From positions 124,001 through 188,000 of the forward strand of contig NZ_JAMJWE010000007.1 in the NCBI RefSeq assembly GCF_023554105.1: a stretch of 64,000 bases of DNA. The letters are read 5' to 3'. The notes beneath the pieces are model-generated. The model saw only the letters and a list, made by a program, of their open reading frames with translations. It made no database searches and had not been told where the DNA came from. Shown here one piece after another: positions 8,841 through 16,927 of the stretch. Made by a program: the position numbers and the translations under genes. Each line of letters begins with the position of its first letter. Position 1 is the first letter of the stretch. Source of the stretch: Brucella sp. 21LCYQ03. GTDB lineage: Bacteria > Pseudomonadota > Alphaproteobacteria > Rhizobiales > Rhizobiaceae.

Positions 8841-10150
8841 TCGCTTCCCTTCTTAGGCTTGGCCGGAGCTTTGGTGCCTTTTGGCGCTCGGGCTGCCTTT
8901 GCGGGAGTGGTCTTATGGCTTGTTGGAACATCGCCTGCTTCAACACGCGCTGAAAACTCGGTGGCCTGACCGGAGGCAAGCTGTGCCGCCTGTCCAACCC
9001 AGTCTTCGCGGGCGATACGACCATCAAACTCCAGATAGGTTTCTGCCTGTACAATGTCGGCGTCACTCCACGCAGCAATCTGATCGAAATGATAGATTCC
9101 GTGTTCGTTCAGCTTCTTTTCGTTGACTTCACCGATACCCTTGATGAGCGTCAGATTGTCGGGCGTGCCATCACGCGCAGCAGCCAAGCCGCCCGCGAAA
9201 CGAACGGCTTCCTCTGCCTTTTCTTCCTCTATCGCCTCTTCAGCAAGCTGAGACGCGATAAAGTCAGCAGGGTCACCAGCACCCGGCTTGTCAGCCTCGT
9301 CGATCAGATCGGCGATCTCATCATCGTCTACGCCTAGATAGGCAGCGATAACGCGTGGATCGTTGCGTACTTCTTCCGGCGAACCGTCAGAAATCTTGGT
9401 GCCATATTCAAGCACGATGACATGGTCGGAAATTTCCATAACCACCGACATATCGTGCTCAATGAGCAGGATCGAGGTGCCTGTTTCCTTGCGAATATCG
9501 AGCAGAAGCTTGTTCAGCTCTGCCGATTCGCGCGGATTAAGACCCGCTGCCGGTTCATCCAAGCAAAGGATTTCCGGTTCCGTGCACATGGCGCGTGCGA
9601 TTTCCAGACGACGCTGATCACCGTAAGGAAGATCACCAGCCGGATCATCCGCACGATCAATCAGATTAATCTTCTCAAGCCATTGACGTGCCTTCTCGAT
9701 CGCGTCCTTGGCAGCCTTTCGATAGGTCGGAAAACCAAGCAGACCGAGGATCGTATAACCCGACGAACGCATCAACGTGTTGTGCTGCGCGACGAGCAGG
9801 TTTTCGAGAACAGTCAGGCCTGAAAACAGGCGAATGTTCTGGAACGTACGCGCAACACGCGCATCCTGCGTGATCTTGAAATCGGGCAGACGTTCGAGAA
9901 GGAACTTCTCACCCGTCGTCCTGTTCATCGTCAGCATACCGCCGGTCGGCTTATAGAAGCCGGTGATGCAGTTAAAAACTGTGGTCTTACCTGCACCGTT
10001 TGGGCCAATAATCGCCGTGATGTCACCGCGCTTTACGTTAAAGCTCAGATCGTTGATCGCGACGAGACCGCCAAAGCGCATCGACAGATGCTCAACTGTA
10101 AGAATGGTGTCTTTCGAACCATTGCCAGCCATAATTTTTGTCTCCGCCAT
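8837..10150 (-). CDS. livG: ABC transporter ATP-binding protein LivG with C-terminal helix-hairpin-helix-like extension
   Basis: The 437 residues are some 150 more than a usual LivG. Residues 1-275 form the normal ATPase: Walker A GPNGAGKTT at 49-57, signature LPYGDQRRLEIARAM from about 174, Walker B ILCLDEPAAGLNP from 194, switch His about 232. Then follow an acidic linker (about 276-320, with AEEAIEEEKAEEA), a compact domain at about 322-394 (NLTLIKGIGEVNEKKLNEHG, then IYHFDQIAAWSDADI and REDWVGQA) and a Lys/Ala/Pro tail (413-437). That domain resembles the helix-hairpin-helix-like segment found at the end of NuoE and some other alphaproteobacterial proteins. It shares one base with the livM stop and four with livF, so the frame is intact. 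The role of the extra domain is unknown. Confidence 0.93.
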   Translation of the reverse strand: MAETKIMAGNGSKDTILTVEHLSMRFGGLVAINDLSFNVKRGDITAIIGPNGAGKTTVFNCITGFYKPTGGMLTMNRTTGEKFLLERLPDFKITQDARVARTFQNIRLFSGLTVLENLLVAQHNTLMRSSGYTILGLLGFPTYRKAAKDAIEKARQWLEKINLIDRADDPAGDLPYGDQRRLEIARAMCTEPEILCLDEPAAGLNPRESAELNKLLLDIRKETGTSILLIEHDMSVVMEISDHVIVLEYGTKISDGSPEEVRNDPRVIAAYLGVDDDEIADLIDEADKPGAGDPADFIASQLAEEAIEEEKAEEAVRFAGGLAAARDGTPDNLTLIKGIGEVNEKKLNEHGIYHFDQIAAWSDADIVQAETYLEFDGRIAREDWVGQAAQLASGQATEFSARVEAGDVPTSHKTTPAKAARAPKGTKAPAKPKKGSE

Positions 10151-11529
10151 CAGCCGTGCCCTTCCTTGGTAAAGGCACCTGACACCATCTTCTTCTGATT
10201 AAGGAACGCGCTTGGTTCTCGGCTTCCGACAAATCCGCGCGGCTTCCAGACCATGACAACCACCATAGCAAGACCGAAGATCAGCATGCGGTAGAGTTCA
10301 GGTGTGAAGTTTGGACCGAAGATAGCTTTCAGGAAGCTCATCTCGCGCAGAATTTCTGTGCCGCCAATCATCGCAATTGCAGCAATGGCAATCCCGACAA
10401 GCGAACCCATACCACCCAGAACAACGATAGCCAGAATGACTGCCGATTCAAGGAACACGAAGGATTCCGGGCTGACGAAGCCCTGACGTGCAGCAAAGAA
10501 CGAACCTGCAAAACCACCGAACATTGCACCCGTCGCAAAGGCGGTCAGCTTTGTTGTTGTGGTGTTGATACCGAGCGAACGGCAGGCGATTTCATCTTCA
10601 CGCAGCGCTTCCCACGCACGACCAACCGGCATACGGCGAAGACGGATCGTTACAAGTGCGGTGATCAGCGCCAGTATGAGGATGATATAGTAAAGGAAGA
10701 ACTTATAGTGCGCCGCCGAAAAGGTCAGACCGTAATAGGCCGCAAACCCGTCCTTGCTGGCATTGAACTGAAGACCAAAGAACGTTGCCTTGGCGATGCC
10801 CGAAATACCAAATGTACCTTTGGTGAGTTCGGTCCAGTTTATCAGCACAAGTCTGATGATTTCACCAAACGCCAGCGTCACGATAGCAAGATAATCGCCG
10901 CGAAGCCGCAGAACGGGGAAACCGAGGATAACACCCCATGTTGCTGCCAGAAGACCGGCAATTGGCAGCAAAACCCAGAATGACCATCCGAAATAGGCGG
11001 ACAGAATGGCGTAGGAATAAGCGCCAACCGCATAGAAGGCGACATAGCCCAGATCAAGCAGGCCTGCGAGGCCAACAACGATGTTAAGACCCCAAGCCAG
11101 CATCACGTAAATGAGTATCTGGACGCCGAAGTTATCAACCCATTTCAGCGAACCCTGCCAGCCAACGAGGGCAACAATCAAGATCGGATAGGCAAAAAGG
11201 AATGCAACACCGAAATGCGAGAAATGCCTGCGGAAGAACGATGGCGCTTCGACCGCACCTACGGGGCGACTTGCCTTTTCAAACTTGCGCGCCTGAAGCC
11301 ATGGCTGCAGGAACGCGATGAAGGCAAAGCGGCCAATGGCGGCAATCGCAACCAGAGTGGCGAGCGCACCCCAGCGCTGCGTCAGCACCAGTTCATTGCT
11401 GATATTCTGATCGGTTTTGAAACCGACGATGAGAATGAAAAGTCCCAAAGCCACAAGACCGGCAATGAACCCTTCACGAATGGCCCGGGCAAAAAGGGAA
11501 TCCGGGCGTGGACCTGATTGTACGGCCAT
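10150..11529 (-). CDS. livM: Branched-chain amino acid ABC transporter permease LivM
   Basis: Inner-membrane permease subunit, 459 residues. An N-terminal region (about 1-110) has two hydrophobic segments and a basic cytoplasmic stretch, as in LivM proteins with a DUF3382-like front part; the BPD_transp_2 core follows (YVMLAWGLNIVVGLAGLLDLGY; FPVLRLRGDYLAIVTLAFGE; EDEIACRSLGINTTTTKLTA). It begins two bases after livH stops and its stop overlaps livG by one base. It pairs with LivH to form the membrane channel. Confidence 0.95.
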   Translation of the reverse strand: MAVQSGPRPDSLFARAIREGFIAGLVALGLFILIVGFKTDQNISNELVLTQRWGALATLVAIAAIGRFAFIAFLQPWLQARKFEKASRPVGAVEAPSFFRRHFSHFGVAFLFAYPILIVALVGWQGSLKWVDNFGVQILIYVMLAWGLNIVVGLAGLLDLGYVAFYAVGAYSYAILSAYFGWSFWVLLPIAGLLAATWGVILGFPVLRLRGDYLAIVTLAFGEIIRLVLINWTELTKGTFGISGIAKATFFGLQFNASKDGFAAYYGLTFSAAHYKFFLYYIILILALITALVTIRLRRMPVGRAWEALREDEIACRSLGINTTTTKLTAFATGAMFGGFAGSFFAARQGFVSPESFVFLESAVILAIVVLGGMGSLVGIAIAAIAMIGGTEILREMSFLKAIFGPNFTPELYRMLIFGLAMVVVMVWKPRGFVGSREPSAFLNQKKMVSGAFTKEGHG

Positions 11530-11531
11530 GA

Positions 11532-12440
11532 TTACACCTTTTCGACTTCAGGACGACCAAGAATGCCGGACGGCATGAAGATCAGCACGATTGCCAGAAT
11601 CGAGAACGCGGCAACATCCTTGTAATCGATCGAGAAATAAGCTGACCACAAGGCCTCGATAAGACCGATGAGCAAGCCACCAACAACGGCACCGGGCAGC
11701 GAGCCAATCCCACCAAGAACGGCAGCGGTGAAGGCCTTAACGCCGGGAATGAACCCATCTGCAAAGGAAATCACGCCGTAGAAGGAGAGATAAAGCGTAC
11801 CCGCAACAGCGGCCAGCATCGCACCCATCACGAAGGTCAGCGAGATAACGCGGTCGACATTGATGCCGAGAAGCGCTGCCATCTTGCGATCCTGCTCACA
11901 GGCGCGCTGTGCACGGCCAAGCGAGGTGCGGTTGACGATGTACCAGAAGATTGTCAGCAGCACTGCCGTCACAACGATAACAACAATCTGCTTGAGCGAG
12001 ATAGTCACATCGGTTCCGAAGATGCTGTAAGAGCCGTTGAGCAACTGTGGTACCGGCTTATTGCGTGGTCCCTGCGTTACCTGAACGAAGTTGGACAAAG
12101 CAATCGACATACCGATAGCCGTAATCAACGGCGCCAAACGGAACGATCCGCGCAATGGCCGATAAGCGGCCCGCTCAATCGTCCAGCTCCACAGCCCCGT
12201 GAGAAGCATTGCAACAACCATCATCAGCATCAGCATGAGCGCAATTGGCAGCGCGCCGATGAATGTTGTTATGATTAGAAAAACAATCAGCGCCATAAAG
12301 GCGCCGAGCATAAAGACATCACCATGAGCAAAGTTGATCATGCCGATAATACCGTAAACCATCGTGTAACCGATGGCGATCAGGCCATAAATCGATCCGA
12401 GCGCGAGCCCGTTGATCACCTGCTGGAAGAAATATTCCAT
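11532..12440 (-). CDS. livH: Branched-chain amino acid ABC transporter permease LivH
   Basis: First gene of the liv operon. An inner-membrane permease of about 302 residues starting MEYFFQQVINGLALGSIYGL, with the family motif YTMVYGIIGMINFAHGDVFM near the N-terminus, RAYR/R-type loop sequence GRAQRACEQDRKMAALLGIN and AAVLGGIGSLPGAVVGG near the C-terminus. I prefer the ATG at 12440 because it matches the usual LivH N-terminus and has GGGTGG upstream; an ATG at 12455 would add five residues. The upstream 290 bases hold two inverted repeats and presumably the operon promoter. Confidence 0.94.
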   Translation of the reverse strand: MEYFFQQVINGLALGSIYGLIAIGYTMVYGIIGMINFAHGDVFMLGAFMALIVFLIITTFIGALPIALMLMLMMVVAMLLTGLWSWTIERAAYRPLRGSFRLAPLITAIGMSIALSNFVQVTQGPRNKPVPQLLNGSYSIFGTDVTISLKQIVVIVVTAVLLTIFWYIVNRTSLGRAQRACEQDRKMAALLGINVDRVISLTFVMGAMLAAVAGTLYLSFYGVISFADGFIPGVKAFTAAVLGGIGSLPGAVVGGLLIGLIEALWSAYFSIDYKDVAAFSILAIVLIFMPSGILGRPEVEKV

Positions 12441-12554
12441 CGAGAAGCCACCCATTTAACTCTGCCGGGATTTTATTGACGCATCATTATTTCGTGCGCC
12501 TTCATTTTTTTCCCGGATAATTACACCTAACGGCTGTATTAAGGATTGCAAGCC

Positions 12555-12575
12555 CCTTTTGTCTCAGACAAAAGG
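12555..12575. promoter_or_regulatory. Inverted repeat upstream of livH
   Basis: CCTTTTGTCT at 12555-12564 and its exact complement at 12566-12575, a 21-base palindrome around one base. It lies in the leader between livH and prpA, about 115 bases from the livH start. It could be an operator or a leader hairpin. A second pair, GCGCCT at 12620-12625 and AGGCGC at 12651-12656, flanks a T/A-rich stretch further upstream. Confidence 0.4.
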
Positions 12576-12690
12576 CTAATGACTTACTTCCTCCACAAAC
12601 TAGTTATGTCCCCTAAAAAGCGCCTTGTATATATATTTTTCTCCTAGTTGAGGCGCGTTATTCCATATTTTTCCCGAGGCGTCACAGACA

Positions 12691-12717
12691 AAAAATAGGG
12701 ATCAGATCCCTATTTTT
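12691..12717 (-). terminator. Terminator of prpA
   Basis: Perfect 11-base stem (AAAAATAGGGA at 12691-12701 with its complement at 12707-12717) and a 5-base loop, starting 17 bases after the prpA stop. On the minus strand it ends in a T run (TTTTTTGTC). Confidence 0.8.
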
Positions 12718-12733
12718 GCCAGCCGTACCACTT

Positions 12734-13735
12734 TTACGCAACAGTGAATCCATGCGCGAACGGATCACGATCATCAATGAAGATCGTATTGTACCCGGTC
12801 ATGCGTGCCCAGCCGGCGATTGAAGGAATGATTCCTGCCCCGCCGCCAACTTCCACAGCCCGTTCTACGCGGCCATGAAACAGCGATCCGATGATAGATT
12901 CATGCACAAAATCATCGCCGGGCTTTAGCTTTCCTTTAGCCGCAAGCTGCGCCATACGGGCCGAAGTGCCGGTTCCGCAAGGCGAACGGTCGATTGCCTT
13001 GTCACCGTAGAAAACCGCGTTACGTGCATGGGCTTCCGGGTGTCTCGGCTTGCCTGTCCAAAGAATATGCGTAAGGCGATTAATGTCAGCCAATTCCGGA
13101 TGCTGGAATTTATATTTCTCATTCAGGCGCTCACGCAGCACCGGACTCCATGCAATAAGTTGTAATGCGGAATAATCTTGCATGTCGGTGTAATTTTCTT
13201 GCGGTTCGACAATCGCATAGAAGTTTCCACCATAGGCTACATCGACCTTAAGCGTGCCTAAATCGGGGCATTCCACTTCCATTGCTTCCGCATAAAGGAA
13301 GGCTGGAACATTGGTCAGGCGCACCCGGTCGACATATTGGCCGTTCTGCTCATACTCAATTGCAACCAGACCGGCAGGGGTTTCGAGATTGATCTTACCC
13401 GGAACTTTTGGCGTTATAAGCCCCTGCTCTATCGCCATGGTAACAGTGCCGATCGTGCCGTGACCGCACATCGGCAGGCAGCCGGACGTTTCGATAAACA
13501 GAACGGCTACATCGCAGTCGTCGCGTGTCGGCGGATAAAGGATCGAGCCAGACATCATGTCATGGCCACGTGGCTCAAACATCAGGCCTGTACGAATCCA
13601 GTCATACTCGCGCAAGAAATGTGCGCGCTTTTCCATCATGTTGGAGCCAACGAGGTTTGGGCCACCACCTGCAACCAGCCGCACTGGATTGCCGCATGTA
13701 TGTCCGTCGACGCAGAAAAAGGAATGTCTTGCCAT
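12734..13735 (-). CDS. prpA: 4-hydroxyproline 2-epimerase (PrpA, proline racemase family)
   Basis: A 333-residue member of the proline racemase superfamily. The two catalytic Cys are at about 90 (LPMCGHGTIGT) and 253 (DRSPCGTGTSARMA); GHTCGNPVRLV near the N-terminus is also conserved. The sequence looks almost the same as Brucella PrpA, known as a hydroxyproline-2-epimerase and as a B-cell mitogen in Brucella infection. The reaction converts trans-4-hydroxy-L-proline to cis-4-hydroxy-D-proline. The next gene upstream, an FAD D-amino acid dehydrogenase ending five bases before this ATG, would oxidise the product, and a divergent GntR regulator completes the module. Genes for the later pathway steps (deaminase, ketoglutarate semialdehyde dehydrogenase) are not in this window. 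Confidence 0.93.
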   Translation of the reverse strand: MARHSFFCVDGHTCGNPVRLVAGGGPNLVGSNMMEKRAHFLREYDWIRTGLMFEPRGHDMMSGSILYPPTRDDCDVAVLFIETSGCLPMCGHGTIGTVTMAIEQGLITPKVPGKINLETPAGLVAIEYEQNGQYVDRVRLTNVPAFLYAEAMEVECPDLGTLKVDVAYGGNFYAIVEPQENYTDMQDYSALQLIAWSPVLRERLNEKYKFQHPELADINRLTHILWTGKPRHPEAHARNAVFYGDKAIDRSPCGTGTSARMAQLAAKGKLKPGDDFVHESIIGSLFHGRVERAVEVGGGAGIIPSIAGWARMTGYNTIFIDDRDPFAHGFTVA

Positions 13736-13740
13736 GATGG

Positions 13741-15003
13741 TCAGTTCCGAAAACGTTGTGGCTTGAGTGGTTCAATATCGAGTGCCGGTGCATTGCCCGT
13801 AATCAAATCACGAATGATACGCGCCGTCGCTGCCGATTGTGTGAGGCCGAGATGACCGTGGCCGAAGCCATAGTAGATATTGCCTCCAGCGGAGGCACGG
13901 CCAATAACCGGCATGGAATCAGGCATGGACGGACGATAGCCCATCCATTGCACCCCACCCTCGGTTTTTAATCCCGGCAAAAACTGAGCTGCTTTTTTCA
14001 ACATTGCAGCCGAACGAGCATAATTGGGCGCAAGCTCCAGTCCGCCGAATTCCACCGCACCACCAACACGCAAGCCAGTAGCCATAGGCGTCACGACAAA
14101 GCCATGACCGGGGAAGGTTAGCTGTCGCTTCACATCAAAGCTGCCGACCGGAAGGGTCGTGTTATAGCCGCGCTCAGTATCAAGCGGCACAACATCACCA
14201 AAGCCTTTTGCAAGCTTCTTCGACCAGGCACCTGCCATGAGAACCAGATGTGAAGCAGTAAATTCTGTACCATTATCCAGCCGAACGACTGCGCCACCAT
14301 TCGCTGCCTGCGCGCTTGTCACGCACCCTTTCAAAAAACGCGCGCCTTTGCTTTCGGCATAGGCCCATATGGCCTGACCAAAGAGCTTGGGATCGCTGAC
14401 ATTCTTCCAGCCAGGAACGAAGGTTCCGGCGACAAAGCGTGGATCGAGACCCGGCTGTAATTCTTTCAATCGCTCGCCACGCACATGTTCATATGCGATA
14501 CCGGCTTTCGCCTTCGCATCCCAACCGGGCTGAGATGCCTTCAGTTCGGCTTCACTCTCATAAAGTTCGAGGTTGCCGTCTTCCTGCAAACGGTCACGCA
14601 AGCCAGCGCGATCAATGAGACCCAGCATCTCGCTTTGCGCAAGCTGCATCATATTGCCCTGCGCAACAGTGGTCTTTTCCAATGCTTGGCTACTGCTCGC
14701 CCGCCAAAAGCGATAAAGCCACGGGATCATCTTAGGGAAATATGACGCGCGGATTGTGAACGGTCCAAGCGGATCCATCAGCCAACCGGGAACTTTGCCC
14801 ATCACGCCTTTGGAGGCCATTGGCAGAATATCAGAGAAGGCAAGCGCTGCTGCATTGCCGGAACTGGTTTCCTCGCAAATGCCGCTTCTATCAATGGTCA
14901 AAACTTCGCGGCCAGCCTCTGCGAGTAATGCTGCCGTCGCCACGCCAACGATCCCGCCGCCGATAATAACAATGTCGTGCGAGGCCTTCGGATCAGATTT
15001 CAT
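13741..15003 (-). CDS. FAD-dependent D-amino acid dehydrogenase, probably D-hydroxyproline dehydrogenase
   Basis: DadA-type flavoprotein oxidoreductase of about 420 residues. The Rossmann FAD motif IIGGGIVGVATAALLAEAG lies at the N-terminus; RGYNTTLP and the C-terminal GRASAGGNIYYGFGHGHLGL are typical of the D-amino acid dehydrogenase/oxidase fold. It lies immediately upstream of prpA in the same direction, so oxidation of cis-4-hydroxy-D-proline is the likely reaction. The start at 15003 (MKSDPK) puts the FAD motif near the N-terminus and has GGGAG ten bases upstream; ATG at 15033 and 15060 are alternatives. Confidence 0.88.
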   Translation of the reverse strand: MKSDPKASHDIVIIGGGIVGVATAALLAEAGREVLTIDRSGICEETSSGNAAALAFSDILPMASKGVMGKVPGWLMDPLGPFTIRASYFPKMIPWLYRFWRASSSQALEKTTVAQGNMMQLAQSEMLGLIDRAGLRDRLQEDGNLELYESEAELKASQPGWDAKAKAGIAYEHVRGERLKELQPGLDPRFVAGTFVPGWKNVSDPKLFGQAIWAYAESKGARFLKGCVTSAQAANGGAVVRLDNGTEFTASHLVLMAGAWSKKLAKGFGDVVPLDTERGYNTTLPVGSFDVKRQLTFPGHGFVVTPMATGLRVGGAVEFGGLELAPNYARSAAMLKKAAQFLPGLKTEGGVQWMGYRPSMPDSMPVIGRASAGGNIYYGFGHGHLGLTQSAATARIIRDLITGNAPALDIEPLKPQRFRN

Positions 15004-15191
15004 AAATGCACGGCTCCCGACCGTTTCAGCCATAGTCGTCTCAGCACAAAGTTCTGGCACAGTTTTGTGCTGGTAGCACGCTCATCATTCACGCATCTTT
15101 TGGAATGACACCATGCAAAAAGCCCGTTATCGATGATAGTCGCTACTTACCGTTATCGGTATTATTTTTGCGACGGCAAACTGCCTTTCAT

Positions 15192-15212
15192 TGATATATC
15201 AGAGATATATCT
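15192..15212. promoter_or_regulatory. Paired 10-base palindromes, candidate GntR operator
   Basis: TGATATATCA (15192-15201) and AGATATATCT (15203-15212) are both perfect palindromes, repeated at an 11-base spacing in the divergent region between the FAD dehydrogenase and the GntR gene. FCD-type GntR regulators usually bind short palindromes of this kind. Binding by the adjacent regulator is inferred. Confidence 0.55.
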
Positions 15213-15259
15213 ATAGGCTCAATAGCTGTCAATCGCAATCAGTATAAGGCTTCGACTGC

Positions 15260-15943
15260 ATGGAACGTGCAAGTGTCATTGATAAAGCAGCCAGCAACAG
15301 CATCGCCCTCATCGACAGCTGGGGGAGCGAAAGCCTTGCTGAACAGGCTTATCGTGTGCTGGAACGTTTGATCGTTACGCTTGAACTGGAACCGGGTTCT
15401 ATTGTTAATGAGCGCACACTTATCGAATTGACTGGCATGGGTCGCACGCCGATCCGCGAAGCGATCCAGCGGCTTGCATGGGAAGGACTGGTTGAAGTTC
15501 GGCCCCGTTCCGGCATTGCTATCGCGCCGATTGATCCCAAAGACTTCAACAAGGTTCTGGATGCACGCGAAGGCGTTGAGCGCGTATTGGCTCGCGACGC
15601 TGCACGCTTTGGCAGCGCACGCGATTATGAACGACTACAAACTGCCGCCGATGCGATGAGAGAAGCAATCCCAACCGACAATGTTTCATTGTTTCTTGAT
15701 GCTGACAAAGCTTTCGACATCGTGTTGGGAAGTGCTGCCGCGAACCCCTACGCAACGCGCCTCGCCGCTCCATTGCAAACACACAGCCGTCGTTTCTGGT
15801 TCAGGTTGCGCCCAACAACAGGGATTATTGGCTCGGCAAATGCTCATGCGACACTCATTGAAGCAATCATATCGCGGGAACCAGACCGCGCGAGCGATAC
15901 CGCCAGTGAATTGATGAGCTATCTGCGCACGCTCGCGCCGTAA
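15260..15943 (+). CDS. GntR-family (FCD/FadR-type) transcriptional regulator
   Basis: A 227-residue regulator. The N-terminal winged HTH (about 25-90) contains IVNERTLIELTGMGRTPIREA and LVEVRPRSGIAIAPI, and the C-terminal FCD ligand-binding domain is about 95-220. It is transcribed away from the FAD dehydrogenase/prpA pair and is the natural candidate to control hydroxyproline or D-amino acid catabolism. Two palindromes at 15192-15212 lie about 50 bases upstream of its start. The ligand is not known from sequence. Confidence 0.92.
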   Translation: MERASVIDKAASNSIALIDSWGSESLAEQAYRVLERLIVTLELEPGSIVNERTLIELTGMGRTPIREAIQRLAWEGLVEVRPRSGIAIAPIDPKDFNKVLDAREGVERVLARDAARFGSARDYERLQTAADAMREAIPTDNVSLFLDADKAFDIVLGSAAANPYATRLAAPLQTHSRRFWFRLRPTTGIIGSANAHATLIEAIISREPDRASDTASELMSYLRTLAP

Positions 15944-15952
15944 TACGAAACT

Positions 15953-16168
15953 TCAACCCGCGTTCAGCGTGCGATTTGAATGGAGAGTAGAACTCACGTG
16001 GGAATCTGCAGCCGAACGGGTATCGAAGATAACTCCGTCATCAGTGCCAATGTCGTTGGTAGCCTGCACATAAGAATGTCGGCTACCATGCGCCATATCG
16101 ATGTTTTGGACTGTCATGATCGAGAATATGGCCATAAAGCCGAATAATGCCTGCGACGAGTAACGCAT
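15953..16168 (-). CDS. Small secreted or membrane-anchored protein, unknown
   Basis: A 71-residue ORF in the 355-base gap between the GntR and MarR genes. The start at 16168 has a good ribosome binding site (CGGAG, eight bases upstream). The N-terminus MRYSSQALFGFMAIFSIMTV looks like a signal peptide or membrane anchor; the rest is polar, rich in Ser, Asp and His, with no recognised motif. It has no clear operon partner. It may be real or chance; homology in related genomes would decide. Confidence 0.45.
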   Translation of the reverse strand: MRYSSQALFGFMAIFSIMTVQNIDMAHGSRHSYVQATNDIGTDDGVIFDTRSAADSHVSSTLHSNRTLNAG

Positions 16169-16298
16169 CTCCAACGCTCCGCCATGAATTTGACAGCTCA
16201 AATTAAGCGCTACCTCATGTCAGAATAATGGCATATACATCGCAACAATAAGCGATCACATCACAAACACGCGATCAGCTTCAGCTGACTTTATGCCC

Positions 16299-16736
16299 TC
16301 AGCTTACTTTATGCATTGATTCCGACATTCTCCGCATAACTTGAAGCGTTGTGTTCAAATCATCGTCGCTAATGCCTTCAAGAAGATCAACGCGCACTTC
16401 AGCGGCAAGGTCTACAACCTGCTGGGCGAGCGCTTTACCCTCTTCCGTCATGACGATGCGTTTTGCACGACGGTCGCCTTCCACGGCTTGGCGCTCGACA
16501 AATGCCTGACGTTCAAGCCCGTCAATCAGACGAACCATCGTGGCATTCTCAATCTCCAACACCTCTGCCAGTTCCTTCTGGTAAAGGCCTTCCTGTTCAA
16601 TCAGAGTCAACAGGGTGCGTGCGCGTGCCAATGTCAGGCCGCGCTCCTTCACACGAGCATCGAAAACAGTACGAAGCTTGCGGTTGACCTTCGCCATTGC
16701 ATCGATCATTTCCGCGCTGAGTTCTGCTCTGCTCAT
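16299..16736 (-). CDS. MarR-family transcriptional regulator
   Basis: A 145-residue MarR protein of normal length. The winged HTH is central: LYQKELAEVLEIENATMVRL (recognition region), then GLERQAFVERQAVEGDRRAKR (the wing with the conserved DRRAK-type sequence). N- and C-terminal helices form the dimer interface. No neighbour is transcribed with it. A TTAG-CAAC-CTAA element just upstream suggests autoregulation. Effectors of MarR proteins are usually phenolic or lipophilic compounds or oxidants; nothing here says which. Confidence 0.9.
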   Translation of the reverse strand: MSRAELSAEMIDAMAKVNRKLRTVFDARVKERGLTLARARTLLTLIEQEGLYQKELAEVLEIENATMVRLIDGLERQAFVERQAVEGDRRAKRIVMTEEGKALAQQVVDLAAEVRVDLLEGISDDDLNTTLQVMRRMSESMHKVS

Positions 16737-16752
16737 TGCATCAACCTTTATA

Positions 16753-16764
16753 TTAGCAACCTAA
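16753..16764. promoter_or_regulatory. Candidate MarR operator
   Basis: TTAG (16753-16756) and CTAA (16761-16764) flank CAAC, 16 bases upstream of the MarR start. The core TTAGCAAC recurs in the palindrome between usg and acs (31549-31565). Function is inferred. Confidence 0.35.
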
Positions 16765-16868
16765 CAATTCTATTATGGGATAAATTGCCGGAATATTATT
16801 TTCAAGCGATCTTCCAGACCTCACGCAAGCGTGATGGTATAAGTCGCACTACCGATCAAAACAAAAAA

Positions 16869-16884
16869 GCGGACCGAAGTCCGC
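16869..16884 (-). terminator. Terminator of the atp operon
   Basis: Stem GCGGAC/GTCCGC with a TTCG tetraloop on the minus strand, followed by TTTTTT. It lies about 45 bases after the atpC stop and ends the atpHAGDC operon. Confidence 0.9.
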
Positions 16885-16927
16885 CTTTTCAAATTCTCTT
16901 TTAATGGGAAGCCGAAGCTTGTCCCTT

